Part shown: positions 6,727 through 13,820 of the stretch, one piece after another
Numbering within the stretch: position 1 is the stretch's first letter
Layout of the letters: each line of letters begins with the position of its first letter
Position numbers and translations under genes: made by a program
Notes under the pieces: model-generated
What the model saw: the letters and a program-made list of their open reading frames with translations, nothing else
Databases searched by the model: none
What the model was told of the DNA's origin: nothing
Source: Streptosporangiaceae bacterium
Lineage (GTDB): Bacteria; Actinomycetota; Actinomycetes; Streptosporangiales; Streptosporangiaceae
Length of the DNA: 14,326 bases
Direction of reading: 5' to 3'
Assembly (NCBI GenBank): GCA_030039095.1
Contig: JASHQP010000222.1
Coordinates: forward strand, 1-14,326

Positions 6727-6875
6727 GCTGATGACCTCGTGACTCGGGAGCCAGACCATAGTCGCATGCGGCGGGCCAGCGTCAGACCAACACCCCTGTG
6801 CCCACAGCAAACCTACAGAGTGGACACTACCGGGCGGCCGGAGAGCATCTGCCGCCAGTGGGCCGGGGGACCGAG

Positions 6876-7517
6876 GTGCCCCTGTCGCGGGAACGATACG
6901 GTCGGCAGATGCTGGCCAGCATGGAAGGGAGCCCGTTCAGTTCGCTGACCGGCCGGGTCGTCCTGGCGCGGCGTGATCACGCCTCCGGCGATGACTTGGG
7001 CCGGCCGGCAATCCTGATCGTCGGGCCTGGCTGCTGGTCTTCGGCGCCTCTTGTACTTAACGAATCGGGAGGACTCAGGCCCGAAGTCGTCATATCGGCT
7101 GAGTCGCCGGATTCACACGGTCATAACCCGATAAACGCTGGCATTCTGCTCGTGCGGCTTCCACCGCAAACGGTGGCTGAGCTACAGTCTATGGTCAATT
7201 CTGACCGCGGGATTCTGCTGACCGTTGATATTTGCCGACGAGATGTGCGAGCCCGGGGCCGCCTTGTTGGGCGATTCGAGATGCCACCTTTCTGGTGTGA
7301 CCGGCTGCCCGATGGGATGGCCGGCAGGCTGCTCATGGCGCAACGCCTTCTCGGCTCCGCTGACCTTGCCGGCGGCGACCGGATCCGCTTGCAGCGCAGA
7401 TTCGCTGCCATATGCGACGCGATGAAGGCACCCGGCGCCGACGGGCGGCGCATCGCCCGGCGGCTCAACCGGTTCCTCGCCGATGTCGCCGCGAGGAGCC
7501 GCGCCGGTCTTTCCTGA
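6876..7517 (+). CDS. Hypothetical protein, function unknown
   Basis: This is an unrecognised protein of about 213 residues with no signal peptide or membrane segment. The N-terminal half looks like beta-structure (SLTGRVVLARR, PAILIVGPGCW, LRPEVVISAES, AGILLVRLP, RGILLTVDICRRDVRARGRLVGRFEMP). The C-terminal half is helical and basic (RLLMAQRLLGSADLAGGDRIRLQRRFAAICDAM, RIARRLNRFLADVAARSRA), which suggests a regulatory or nucleic-acid-contacting role but does not prove it. The start is uncertain. GTG 6876 has GGGGGA 5 bases upstream, GTG 6798 would add 26 residues without a binding site, and ATG 6909 and 6921 lack one. Third-position GC is lower than in flanking core genes, so it may be acquired or weakly constrained. 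The HU gene follows in the same direction after 190 bases. Confidence 0.6.
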   Translation: MPLSRERYGRQMLASMEGSPFSSLTGRVVLARRDHASGDDLGRPAILIVGPGCWSSAPLVLNESGGLRPEVVISAESPDSHGHNPINAGILLVRLPPQTVAELQSMVNSDRGILLTVDICRRDVRARGRLVGRFEMPPFWCDRLPDGMAGRLLMAQRLLGSADLAGGDRIRLQRRFAAICDAMKAPGADGRRIARRLNRFLADVAARSRAGLS

Positions 7518-7527
7518 GCCCCTGTGC

Positions 7528-7554
7528 TTGATGAATTTCCTATTCCCGTAGCAT
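7528..7554 (+). promoter_or_regulatory. Candidate promoter for the HU gene
   Basis: TTGATG (7528-7533) and TAGCAT (7549-7554) resemble -35 and -10 boxes in an AT-richer stretch following the upstream gene, but the spacer is only 15 bases. A start near 7560 would give a leader of about 145 bases holding the hairpins described separately. Confidence 0.25.
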
Positions 7555-7565
7555 TACGAGTGATG

Positions 7566-7680
7566 CCAGCGTCGACACGCCGCGTTTTTAAGCGGATGTG
7601 ATTGTGCCGGGACGCTGGATCGCCTAATTTCAGGCACATCAGAGGTCGCGAGAAGCCGGCTGCCCTGCCCGCGCGACCTC
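7566..7680 (+). promoter_or_regulatory. Structured leader of the HU gene
   Basis: Two strong inverted repeats lie in the HU upstream region. CCAGCGTC (7566-7573) pairs with GACGCTGG (7611-7618), enclosing a smaller CCGC/GCGG hairpin (7580-7595). GAGGTCGCG (7642-7650) pairs with CGCGACCTC (7672-7680), a perfect 9-bp stem with a 21-base loop. The second ends 15 bases before the ribosome binding site. They could be 5' UTR regulatory structures; no known riboswitch is recognised. Confidence 0.45.
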
Positions 7681-7707
7681 CCGTTGGGGGAACCGCAGGA
7701 GTGATGA

Positions 7708-8004
7708 ATGAACAAGCGTGACCTGATCGACGCGATTTCGACTCGGATGGGCGACAAGAAGACCGCGACCGAAGCGCTCAACGCGGTGCTCGACACCATC
7801 CAGGCCGCCGTCGCAAAAGGCGACAAGGTCGCTATAACGGGATTCGGGGTATTCGAGAAGGCTGTCCGGCCGGCCCGTACGGCACGCAACCCCGCCACCG
7901 GCGCGTCCATCAAGGTGCCGAAGTCGTCGGTGCCCAAGTTCCGCGCCGGAGCCGACTTCAAGGCGATCGTCAACGGCGAGAAGAAGGTCGCGGCAAAGAG
8001 GTAG
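7708..8004 (+). CDS. hup: HU-family nucleoid DNA-binding protein
   Basis: HU binds and bends DNA without strict sequence preference and compacts the nucleoid as a dimer. The 98 residues cover the full HU fold: the helical N-terminus NKRDLIDAIS, the GFGVFE beta turn at 45-50, the arm with RNPATG at 60-65 (Pro62 at the intercalating position), and SVPKFRAGADFKAIVN at 74-89. The protein ends soon after, so it lacks the long lysine/alanine-rich tail of mycobacterial HupB or streptomycete HupS and is the short HupA-like form. ATG 7708 has CAGGAG 6 bases upstream; ATG 7704 is too close to that site. A perfect GC hairpin follows the stop. Confidence 0.97.
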   Translation: MNKRDLIDAISTRMGDKKTATEALNAVLDTIQAAVAKGDKVAITGFGVFEKAVRPARTARNPATGASIKVPKSSVPKFRAGADFKAIVNGEKKVAAKR

Positions 8005-8017
8005 CGGACGTAGTGCG

Positions 8018-8050
8018 CCGGCGGGCGGCGCGCACTGCGCCGCCCGCCGG
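8018..8050. terminator. Strong bidirectional GC hairpin between convergent genes
   Basis: CCGGCGGGCGGCGC (8018-8031) pairs perfectly with 8037-8050, a 14-bp stem with a 5-base loop GCACT, starting 13 bases after the HU stop. The facing gene ends at 8073. With no T-tract but very high stability and symmetry, it fits a bidirectional actinobacterial terminator. Confidence 0.85.
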
Positions 8051-8072
8051 ACGTGCTGGCCCCGCCGCGAGC

Positions 8073-8645
8073 TCACGGCGAGGCGAACAGCGACACCGAG
8101 GGGTCTAGCTGCGTGATCGCCCTTCGCAGGGCGTCTCGCAAGGCGATCTCTCCTTGCTGGGCGCGCGGGTTGTGCAGTGGCCCGGCGCCGTCGGTCAGCA
8201 GCACATTCGCTGCGGCGACGCCGGCCGCCGCCACCGGCAGCGGTGTCCTCAGGCAGGCCGCGATCTTCCGCACCTCGGGCTCGGCCGCGACGATCTGGTC
8301 GCGGCGCAGTGCCATCCGGCCCAGGGCCGGGGCCGGCGCGTGCTTCACCACGTGCAGGAGGTACTCCCAGTCATCGGCCAGCGCCTGACGGGCTGCCGCC
8401 GAGACGAGATGCTGAGCGCGAGCGGCCAGCAGCCTGTCCGATTCTGGCGATCGTCCGGCCGCCAGGCGACGGTCGAGCCGGAAGCTGAGCGCGCGCGCCA
8501 GCGCCCGGTCGGTGATCCGACGTGGGCGCCAGCCGAGCTGGCCCAGTCCATTCCCGTCGACGAACACCAGTGTGTCGTGCCGCGGGCGCCAGACTGTCCC
8601 GCGCCGGGGGCTGCTGTCCGCGGAAATCCCGCACGAACTTCGCAT
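8073..8645 (-). CDS. Conserved-looking hypothetical protein (about 190 aa)
   Basis: This is a mainly helical soluble protein with no motif that I can assign. It has strong actinobacterial codon use through RRITDRALARALSFRLDRRLAAG, a hydrophilic helix-rich middle (LAARAQHLVSAAARQALADDWEYLLHVV), LGRMALRRDQIVAAEPEVRKIAACLRTP, and LLTDGAGPLHNP...ALRDALRRAITQLDP. The last third resembles uncharacterised actinobacterial proteins with a rearranged 'R-EV...A.L..P.PV...G...A..LLTD..SPL' pattern, recalled but not checked. The start is uncertain: ATG 8643-8645 is the first plausible one, with only GATGGGTGT before it. The first 40 residues look less family-like than the rest, and a GTG near LVFVDGNG is an alternative. 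The gene diverges from the AraC-type regulator across about 50 bases and converges with HU. Confidence 0.7.
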   Translation of the reverse strand: MRSSCGISADSSPRRGTVWRPRHDTLVFVDGNGLGQLGWRPRRITDRALARALSFRLDRRLAAGRSPESDRLLAARAQHLVSAAARQALADDWEYLLHVVKHAPAPALGRMALRRDQIVAAEPEVRKIAACLRTPLPVAAAGVAAANVLLTDGAGPLHNPRAQQGEIALRDALRRAITQLDPSVSLFASP

Positions 8646-8697
8646 ACACCCATCGTGCCGGTGCCGATGCTGCCCCGAAAGTGGCATCATAGACAGG

Positions 8698-9726
8698 ATG
8701 CACGACAAAGCTGCCAAGATCGACAACGCCCCTTCCTGCCCGCGCGACGTGACCGAAACGACGCGGTCGCCGCACGCCGTTGCGGTAGTGGTCTACGACG
8801 GCGTCGCAGCGTTCGAGCTGGGCGTCGTGTGCGATACGTTCGGGCACGACTACGCGGCCTCGTTCGGCGTTCCCTGGTACGACCTGGCGGTGTGTGGGCG
8901 CACCCCGTCGGTGGTGATGGATGCGGGTATCCGCATGCAGGTCCCGCACGGCCTGGAGGCCCTGCGGGCAGCCGATACCGTGATCCTCCCGCCGACCGAC
9001 TTCCCTGAGCGGGTGCCCGCCGAGGTGCTCGGGGCGCTGCGCGAGGCGCACTGGCGGGGGTGCCGCATGGTCTCGTTGTGCACGGGCGCGTTCGTTCTGG
9101 CCGCCACGGGGATTCTCGACGGCCATCCGGCCACCACGCACTGGTCCGAATGCGCCGATCTGGCCAGGCGCTATCCGGCAGTGCGCGTGGACCCCGGGGT
9201 GCTGTACGTCGACGACGGGGACGTGCTGACGTCGGCGGGGAGCGCCGCCAGCATCGACCTGTGCCTGCACGTGGTGCAGCGCGACTACGGAACCGAGGTC
9301 GCGACCCGGCTGGCCAGGGACCTTGTGGTCCCGCTGCAGCGCGACGGCGGGCAGGCCCAGTACATCGAGGCGCCGGTGCCGGTGCTCGATGCCGCGAACC
9401 TGTTCGCCGACACCGTGGCCTGGCTGCAGGAGCACCTGGACCAGCCGGTGACCGTCAACGACCTGGCAGACCGCGCGGCCATGAGCCCGCGGACGTTCGC
9501 CCGGCGCTTCCTCGCGGCCGTCGGCACGACCCCCTACCAGTGGCTCGTGCGGGAGCGCATCCGGCTGGCGCAGCGGCTGCTCGAAACCTCTGACCTGCCC
9601 GTCGAGATCATCGCCGGCCGGAGCGGGTTCGGCTCGGCGGACAACTTCCGCAAGCACTTCGCCCGCGCGCTGCGCACCAGCCCGCAGGCATACCGCCGCG
9701 CGTTCCGCCGGCGGCGGGCCGGCTGA
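8698..9726 (+). CDS. AraC-family regulator with DJ-1/PfpI (GlxA-like) domain
   Basis: This 342-residue regulator has an N-terminal class-I glutamine-amidotransferase-like domain (about 25-200) and a C-terminal AraC double helix-turn-helix (about 237-336). In the first domain the nucleophile-elbow motif is SLCTGAF with Cys128, followed by ATTHW at 146-149; such domains usually sense a ligand rather than catalyse. The second domain has LADRAAMSPRTFARRF (first HTH) and AGRSGFGSADNFRKHFARALRTSPQAYRRAF (second HTH with the AraC signature). ATG 8698 is chosen because homology begins soon after. The only purine run (AGG) is too close, and reading further upstream yields a non-family extension overlapping the opposite gene. 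It may regulate the divergent hypothetical gene; its ligand is unknown. Confidence 0.92.
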   Translation: MHDKAAKIDNAPSCPRDVTETTRSPHAVAVVVYDGVAAFELGVVCDTFGHDYAASFGVPWYDLAVCGRTPSVVMDAGIRMQVPHGLEALRAADTVILPPTDFPERVPAEVLGALREAHWRGCRMVSLCTGAFVLAATGILDGHPATTHWSECADLARRYPAVRVDPGVLYVDDGDVLTSAGSAASIDLCLHVVQRDYGTEVATRLARDLVVPLQRDGGQAQYIEAPVPVLDAANLFADTVAWLQEHLDQPVTVNDLADRAAMSPRTFARRFLAAVGTTPYQWLVRERIRLAQRLLETSDLPVEIIAGRSGFGSADNFRKHFARALRTSPQAYRRAFRRRRAG

Positions 9727-9736
9727 TCCCGGCGCG

Positions 9737-10891
9737 TCAGCGCAGGCCGCTGCCCTTGGCCAGCGCGGTCACCAGCAGCCGGTCGATCAGGTCGGGGAAC
9801 GCCAGGCCGCTTGCCTCCCACATCTTCTGGAAGTACGACGCCGGGGAGAGCCCGGGGATCGTGTTGATCTCGTTGATCAGGATCTCCCCGCGCGGGGTGT
9901 AGAAGAAGTCCACCCGCGCGAGGCCCTCACAGGAGACCGCATCGAACGCCTGCGCGGACATCCGGCGGATCTCCTGCTGATGCTCGGCGGGGATCGGCGC
10001 CGGGATCGCCATCCCGCTGGCCGCGTCCAGGTACTTCGCCTCGAAGTCCCAGAACTCCTCGCCACCGTCGATCAGCAGCTGCCCGGGAAGGCTGGTGTCG
10101 GGCGGGCCGCCGTCTCGCCCCTCGAGCACCGAGCACTCGATCTCCCTGCCCTCGACCGCGGCCTCGACGATCACCTTCGGGTCATAGGACCGCGCGAGCG
10201 CGATCGCCGCGTGCAGCTGCGCCGTGTCCGAGGCCCTGGAGGTGCCGATGCTCGACCCGCCGCGGGCCGGCTTGACGAACAGCGGCCAGCCCAGCTCGGC
10301 GATCGCGTCGACGACGCGCTTGCCCTCCGGGTAACCAGGCGACCAGGTGACGCCTTCCGCATCCTCTTCGGGCCAGTCCCGCTCCCTGACCACCACGTGC
10401 GGCCCGACCGGCAGCCCCTTGGCCTGGAAGATGATCTTCATGTACTCCTTGTCCATGCTGACCGCGCTGGCCAGCACGCCGGCCCCGACGTAGGGGACGC
10501 CGGCCATCTCCAGCAGACCCTGGATGGTCCCGTCCTCGCCGAACGGGCCGTGCAGCACCGGGAGTACCACGTCGACGTCGCCGAGCAGGCCGGGAATCTG
10601 GCCGGGCGCGCTGGTGGTGAGGGAGTGGCCAGCGCCCCAGGGGACGACCTGCGTCCCCGGCTCGGCGACGGTCTCCACCGACGGCAGCTGGCCCCCTGTG
10701 ACCGCGAGCCTGGCCGGGTCGTCGGCGGCCAGCACCCAGCTCCCCTCGCGGGTAATCCCCACGGGGATCACCTCGTACTTGCCGCGGTCGATCGATCCGA
10801 GCATGTTGCCGCCGCCCATGCACGACACCGCGTGCTCGGGCCCCCTGCCGCCGAAGACCACCGCGACCCGGATCTTGCGCTGGTTGTTCAC
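9737..10891 (-). CDS. ddl: D-alanine--D-alanine ligase
   Basis: Ddl joins two D-alanines with ATP to make the dipeptide end of peptidoglycan stems. The 384 residues are typical of the longer actinobacterial form. Motifs are GGRGPEHAVS (14-23, Glu19), HGPFGEDGTIQG (114-125), Lys197 with ARGGSSIGTS (199-208), EEFWDFEAKY (268-277), ARVDFF (315-320) and NEINTIPGL (330-338). Tyr277 is the omega-loop Tyr (E. coli DdlB Tyr216) expected for dipeptide rather than D-Ala-D-Lac synthesis. Two local oddities are MGGGNM after VSC, where relatives often have VSAGS, and Trp271 where a Tyr is common. The start is GTG 10889-10891 with AAGGAG 4 bases upstream, overlapping the gpsA stop. It follows gpsA by 9 bases, so the genes are one operon. 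Confidence 0.97.
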   Translation of the reverse strand: MNNQRKIRVAVVFGGRGPEHAVSCMGGGNMLGSIDRGKYEVIPVGITREGSWVLAADDPARLAVTGGQLPSVETVAEPGTQVVPWGAGHSLTTSAPGQIPGLLGDVDVVLPVLHGPFGEDGTIQGLLEMAGVPYVGAGVLASAVSMDKEYMKIIFQAKGLPVGPHVVVRERDWPEEDAEGVTWSPGYPEGKRVVDAIAELGWPLFVKPARGGSSIGTSRASDTAQLHAAIALARSYDPKVIVEAAVEGREIECSVLEGRDGGPPDTSLPGQLLIDGGEEFWDFEAKYLDAASGMAIPAPIPAEHQQEIRRMSAQAFDAVSCEGLARVDFFYTPRGEILINEINTIPGLSPASYFQKMWEASGLAFPDLIDRLLVTALAKGSGLR

Positions 10892-10900
10892 CGTGCTCCT

Positions 10901-11905
10901 TCAGACGCCGTAACGCTCGGGCTTCGCCGAACGGCTGGTTAGCAGCGTTGCCACCTTGCTGACTTCCAGGCCATGGTGCATGACCGCGACCATCACCTCC
11001 GTGATCGGCATCTCCACGCCGTGCCGCTTGGCCAGTTCCAGCACGGACTGCGACGACTTCACCCCCTCGGCCGTCTGCCTGGTGATAGCGATTACGTCCT
11101 CGATGGCCATTCCCCGGCCCAGGTTCTCGCCGAACGTGCGATTGCGCGACAGCGGTGAGCTGCAGGTCGCGACCAGGTCGCCCATGCCGGCCAGCCCGGA
11201 GAACGTGTGCGGGTCGGCGCCGAGCGCCACGCCGAGCCTGGCGGTCTCGGCCAGGCCGCGGGTGATCAGCGACGCCCGTGCGTTGTCGCCGAGCCCCATG
11301 CCGATCGACATCCCCACGCCGAGTGCGATCACGTTCTTCACCGTGCCGCCCAGCTCGCACCCGGTGACGTCCGGGTTCGTGTACGGGCGGAAGTAGGCGG
11401 TGTGACACGCTCGCTGCAGCCGCTCCGCGGCGGCGTTGTCGGCGCACGCGACGACCGTCGCCGCGTGCTCGCGCCGCGCGATCTCGTGGGACAGGTTCGG
11501 GCCGGAGACCACGGCGATCCGGTCCGCCGGGGCGCCGGCAACCTCGGCGATCACCTCGCTCATCCGGTTGCAGGTGCCGAGCTCGATCCCCTTCATCAGG
11601 CTGACCAGCAGCGCGCTGCTCGGCAGCAGCGGCGCCCAGCAGGCCAGGTTCTCGCGCAGTGACTGAGCCGGAACGGCCAGCACCACCAGGTCGGCCCCGT
11701 TCAGCGCCTCGGCCGGATCGGCGGTCGCCCGCAGCGCCTCGGTGAGCGTGATCCCCGGCAGGTAGGCCGGGTTCTCCCGGGTGGCGCTGATCACCTTCGC
11801 CACTTCCGGGTTGCGGGCAAAGAGCACCGCCGGGGTACCCGCGTCGCAGAGCACCTGGGCGAACGTGGTTCCCCACGACCCAGCGCCCATGACCGCGGCT
11901 TTCAC
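10901..11905 (-). CDS. gpsA: NAD(P)-dependent glycerol-3-phosphate dehydrogenase
   Basis: GpsA reduces dihydroxyacetone phosphate to sn-glycerol-3-phosphate, the backbone for phospholipids. The 334 residues are the standard length. The nucleotide-binding GAGSWGT is at 7-13, VPAQSLR at 78-84, [10 protein letters not shown] at 134-143, and the catalytic-lysine motif [13 protein letters not shown] has Lys190. [12 protein letters not shown] is at 206-217 and [13 protein letters not shown] at 251-263. The start is GTG 11903-11905, which overlaps the plsC stop as GTGA; GAGG lies 10 bases upstream. Upstream codons in this frame are inside plsC and have no family similarity. Its position between an acyltransferase and ddl couples supply of glycerol-3-phosphate to acylation. 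Confidence 0.97.
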   Translation of the reverse strand: MKAAVMGAGSWGTTFAQVLCDAGTPAVLFARNPEVAKVISATRENPAYLPGITLTEALRATADPAEALNGADLVVLAVPAQSLRENLACWAPLLPSSALLVSLMKGIELGTCNRMSEVIAEVAGAPADRIAVVSGPNLSHEIARREHAATVVACADNAAAERLQRACHTAYFRPYTNPDVTGCELGGTVKNVIALGVGMSIGMGLGDNARASLITRGLAETARLGVALGADPHTFSGLAGMGDLVATCSSPLSRNRTFGENLGRGMAIEDVIAITRQTAEGVKSSQSVLELAKRHGVEMPITEVMVAVMHHGLEVSKVATLLTSRSAKPERYGV

Positions 11906-12714
11906 GTCGCGCTGGCCTCGGAGCCAGAGCCGGCGGACGCTTCCGTTGCGGCCCCTTCGGCCTCGCGGGCTGCCTGCCGCGCCTTGCGCCGGGCGACCGC
12001 TGGATGGTATGGCTCGGCCGGGGGAGTCTCGCCGCGGATGCCGGCCAGGAGGCCGGTGATGTCCTTCATGATCAGCTGGGTGGCGTCGCGGAGTACCTGG
12101 GTAGCCAGCGGCTTTCCCTCGAAGTCGGACAGGTCGACGGGCGGGCCCGCCGTGATCTGGATGGTGCTGCGCGGCAGCAGGTGCGGGCGCATGCTGCCGT
12201 AGGGCAGGATCCGCTGGGCGCCCCATTGCGCGACCGGGATCACCGGGACGCCGGTGGCGAGTGCCGCCCTGGCCACGCCGGTCCTGGGCACCATCGGCCA
12301 CAGGTCGGGATCCCTGGTCGCGGTGCCCTCCGGGTAGAAGATCACGCAGGCGCCGTCGCGCAGGCCCTGCTCGACGTCCCTGAGCACCAGGGCCGCGTCG
12401 GCCTGACCGCGGTATACGGGGAGCTGGCCGGTTCCGCGCATCACCGCGCCGAGCCCTTTGATCTCGAACAGTGACGACTTGGCGAGGAAGACCGGGTAGC
12501 GGCCCGCCCTATGGGTGAACAGGCAGAGCGGCAGCGGGTCGGCGTAGGACAGGTGGTTGGCGGCCAGGATCACCCCGCTGCCGGGCGGGACAGCCCTGAT
12601 GTAATCCTGGCCGTGCCACTCGTGCTTGGTGGTGGCGGCGAGCAGCGGCGGCACGACGATCTTGGTCAGCCCGCGCCACGCGGATGAGTAGCTGCCGTCC
12701 GCGCGTTTGCTCAT
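11902..12714 (-). CDS. plsC: 1-acylglycerol-3-phosphate acyltransferase (PlsC-like)
   Basis: PlsC-type enzymes acylate lysophosphatidic acid (or a related lysophospholipid) at the membrane. In these 270 residues the catalytic HX4D motif is NHLSYAD at 53-59 (His54, Asp59). The second motif is the [25 protein letters not shown] region at 79-103, and the glycerol-phosphate-binding [10 protein letters not shown] is at 126-135. [10 protein letters not shown] follows at 157-166. Lysine- and alanine-rich low-complexity residues fill the last 40. ATG 12712-12714 has GGGAGG 8 bases upstream. It opens the plsC-gpsA-ddl operon and is divergent from cofC across an 86-base spacer. The exact acyl acceptor is inferred from the family and the adjacent gpsA. 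Confidence 0.93.
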   Translation of the reverse strand: MSKRADGSYSSAWRGLTKIVVPPLLAATTKHEWHGQDYIRAVPPGSGVILAANHLSYADPLPLCLFTHRAGRYPVFLAKSSLFEIKGLGAVMRGTGQLPVYRGQADAALVLRDVEQGLRDGACVIFYPEGTATRDPDLWPMVPRTGVARAALATGVPVIPVAQWGAQRILPYGSMRPHLLPRSTIQITAGPPVDLSDFEGKPLATQVLRDATQLIMKDITGLLAGIRGETPPAEPYHPAVARRKARQAAREAEGAATEASAGSGSEASAT

Positions 12715-12800
12715 AGATGCAGCCTCCCGCTCGTGCCGCTCGTCACTGGAGCCAGTGTCGCGGTTCGCGCAACACCGTGTCGAGGCAGGATGAGGTGCAT

Positions 12801-13439
12801 ATGCTCGAGACCTCGCTCCGCTGGTCGCTGGTGATCCCCGTCAAGGTACTTGCCCTGGCGAAGTCCCGGCTCACCGGACTGCCCGGCGCACGCCGCGCCG
12901 AGCTGGCGCTGGCCATGGCGGCCGACGCCGTCACGGCCGCCTCCGCCTGCCCTGCCGTGGACACGGTGATCGTGGTGACCGACGACGGTGCCGCCGCTGC
13001 TGAGCTGTCCGGGCTCGGGGCGCTCGTCCTGCGCGACGAGCCCGGCGACGGCCTCAATCCCGCGCTCGCCTTCGGCGCTGCGTACGCCGACGAGCGGTGG
13101 CCTGGCCGTGGCCGGGCGGGAATGGCGGCGGACCTGCCCGCGCTCAGCGCTGCCGAGCTCGGCCGGGCGCTCGCCGGGGCGGCCCAGGCCAGGCAGGCGT
13201 TTGTGGCCGACGCGGCTGGTACCGGCACCACGCTGTACACGGCGACGCCTGGCGTCTCGTTCTCGCCGCGGTTCGGGCCGGGATCGCGTGACGCGCACCG
13301 GTCCGCCGGGGCCGTGGAGCTGCTGCTGCCCGGGCTCGACGGGCTGCGCCGCGACGTAGACACGATCGACGATCTGCATGACGCGGCGCGCATCGGTCTC
13401 GGGCCGCACACCTCGGCTGCGGCCGGAGCCCTGGAGTAG
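12801..13439 (+). CDS. cofC: Phosphoenolpyruvate / 2-phospho-L-lactate guanylyltransferase (CofC/FbiD)
   Basis: CofC (FbiD in mycobacteria) activates phosphoenolpyruvate or 2-phospho-L-lactate with GTP in coenzyme F420 biosynthesis; mycobacterial FbiD uses phosphoenolpyruvate. The 212 residues show the nucleotidyltransferase start IPVKVLALAKSRL at 12-24, VIVVTDD near 56-62, GDGLNPAL, AADLPALSAAELGRAL, and GTGTTLYTA followed by PRFGPGSRDAH and GLRRDVDTIDDL. The motif usually read PADLPAL appears as AADLPAL. ATG 12801 has GAGG 5 bases upstream, and family similarity begins within ten residues. Divergent plsC-gpsA-ddl is the same neighbourhood as Rv2983 in Mycobacterium. Its presence predicts F420-dependent enzymes elsewhere in the genome. 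Confidence 0.95.
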   Translation: MLETSLRWSLVIPVKVLALAKSRLTGLPGARRAELALAMAADAVTAASACPAVDTVIVVTDDGAAAAELSGLGALVLRDEPGDGLNPALAFGAAYADERWPGRGRAGMAADLPALSAAELGRALAGAAQARQAFVADAAGTGTTLYTATPGVSFSPRFGPGSRDAHRSAGAVELLLPGLDGLRRDVDTIDDLHDAARIGLGPHTSAAAGALE

Positions 13440-13456
13440 CCGGCCCGAACGGGACG

Positions 13457-13690
13457 TCAGATGTGGACGATCGGGCAGGTGAGGGTCCTGGTGATCCCGG
13501 AGACGCCCTGGATCTGGGCGACGACCAGCTTGCCGAGGTCGTCGACGTTGTCCGCCTCGGCCCTGACGATCACGTCGTAGGGACCGGTCACGTCTTCCGC
13601 CTGGGTCACGCCGGGAATCTGACCGATGTGCACGGCAACGTCGGCAGCCTTGCCCACCTCTGTCTGGACGAGGATATAAGCGTGAACCAT
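13457..13690 (-). CDS. Stand-alone Lrp/AsnC ligand-binding (RAM) domain protein
   Basis: This 77-residue protein consists only of the RAM (ACT-like) domain of Lrp/AsnC regulators: AYILVQTEVGKAADVAVHIGQIPGV, then the GPYDVIVRAEA segment and the closing strand ITRTLTCPIVHI. The N-terminal helix-turn-helix is absent, which is normal for the small actinobacterial family that sits beside thiL. Such proteins may bind amino acids or act through oligomerisation with full regulators; the role here is unknown. ATG 13688-13690 has GGGAGG a few bases upstream. It is convergent with cofC (17-base gap) and divergent from thiL. Confidence 0.93.
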   Translation of the reverse strand: MVHAYILVQTEVGKAADVAVHIGQIPGVTQAEDVTGPYDVIVRAEADNVDDLGKLVVAQIQGVSGITRTLTCPIVHI

Positions 13691-13725
13691 GCCGTCCTCC
13701 CAGCCGCCATCTGTGGTGGCAACGC

Positions 13726-13736
13726 TACCTTAGGTA
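13726..13736. promoter_or_regulatory. Perfect short palindrome in the Lrp-like / thiL divergent spacer
   Basis: TACCT-T-AGGTA is an exact palindrome 36 bases upstream of the Lrp-like gene and 85 bases before the presumed thiL start. It does not match a Lrp box that I know. It may be an operator or promoter element for either gene; only the symmetry is observed. Confidence 0.25.
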
Positions 13737-13820
13737 CCCGGCGGTTGGCTTCATGATTGTGCCCGGACCGAACCTGTCAGGCATGCGGGCCGGGGACCGG
13801 CGATTTACGGGAGGATTTTC

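Noticed and set aside
5419..6948. Plus-strand open frame of 509 codons
   Set aside because: It is antisense to pntAb and pntAa, whose products are unmistakable; the composition is low-complexity and basic.
7566..7618. tRNA-like cloverleaf upstream of HU
   Set aside because: The inner stem is only 4 bp with an 8-base loop, and there is no T-arm GTTC motif or acceptor stem.
7121..7639. Minus-strand open frame of 172 codons opposite the hypothetical gene
   Set aside because: It is Arg/Ser-rich without motifs and has no ribosome binding site; the plus-strand frame has the more protein-like sequence.
8371..9657. Long minus-strand open frame opposite the AraC regulator
   Set aside because: It lies antisense to a well-supported regulator and consists of biased residues.
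9737..10891. VanA-type D-Ala-D-Lac ligase
   Set aside because: The omega loop retains EAKY with Tyr277, and there are no vanH or vanX neighbours.
10182..11876. Long minus-strand open frame across gpsA and ddl
   Set aside because: It is the out-of-frame reading of two confidently identified genes and is Arg/Gly/Ala-rich.
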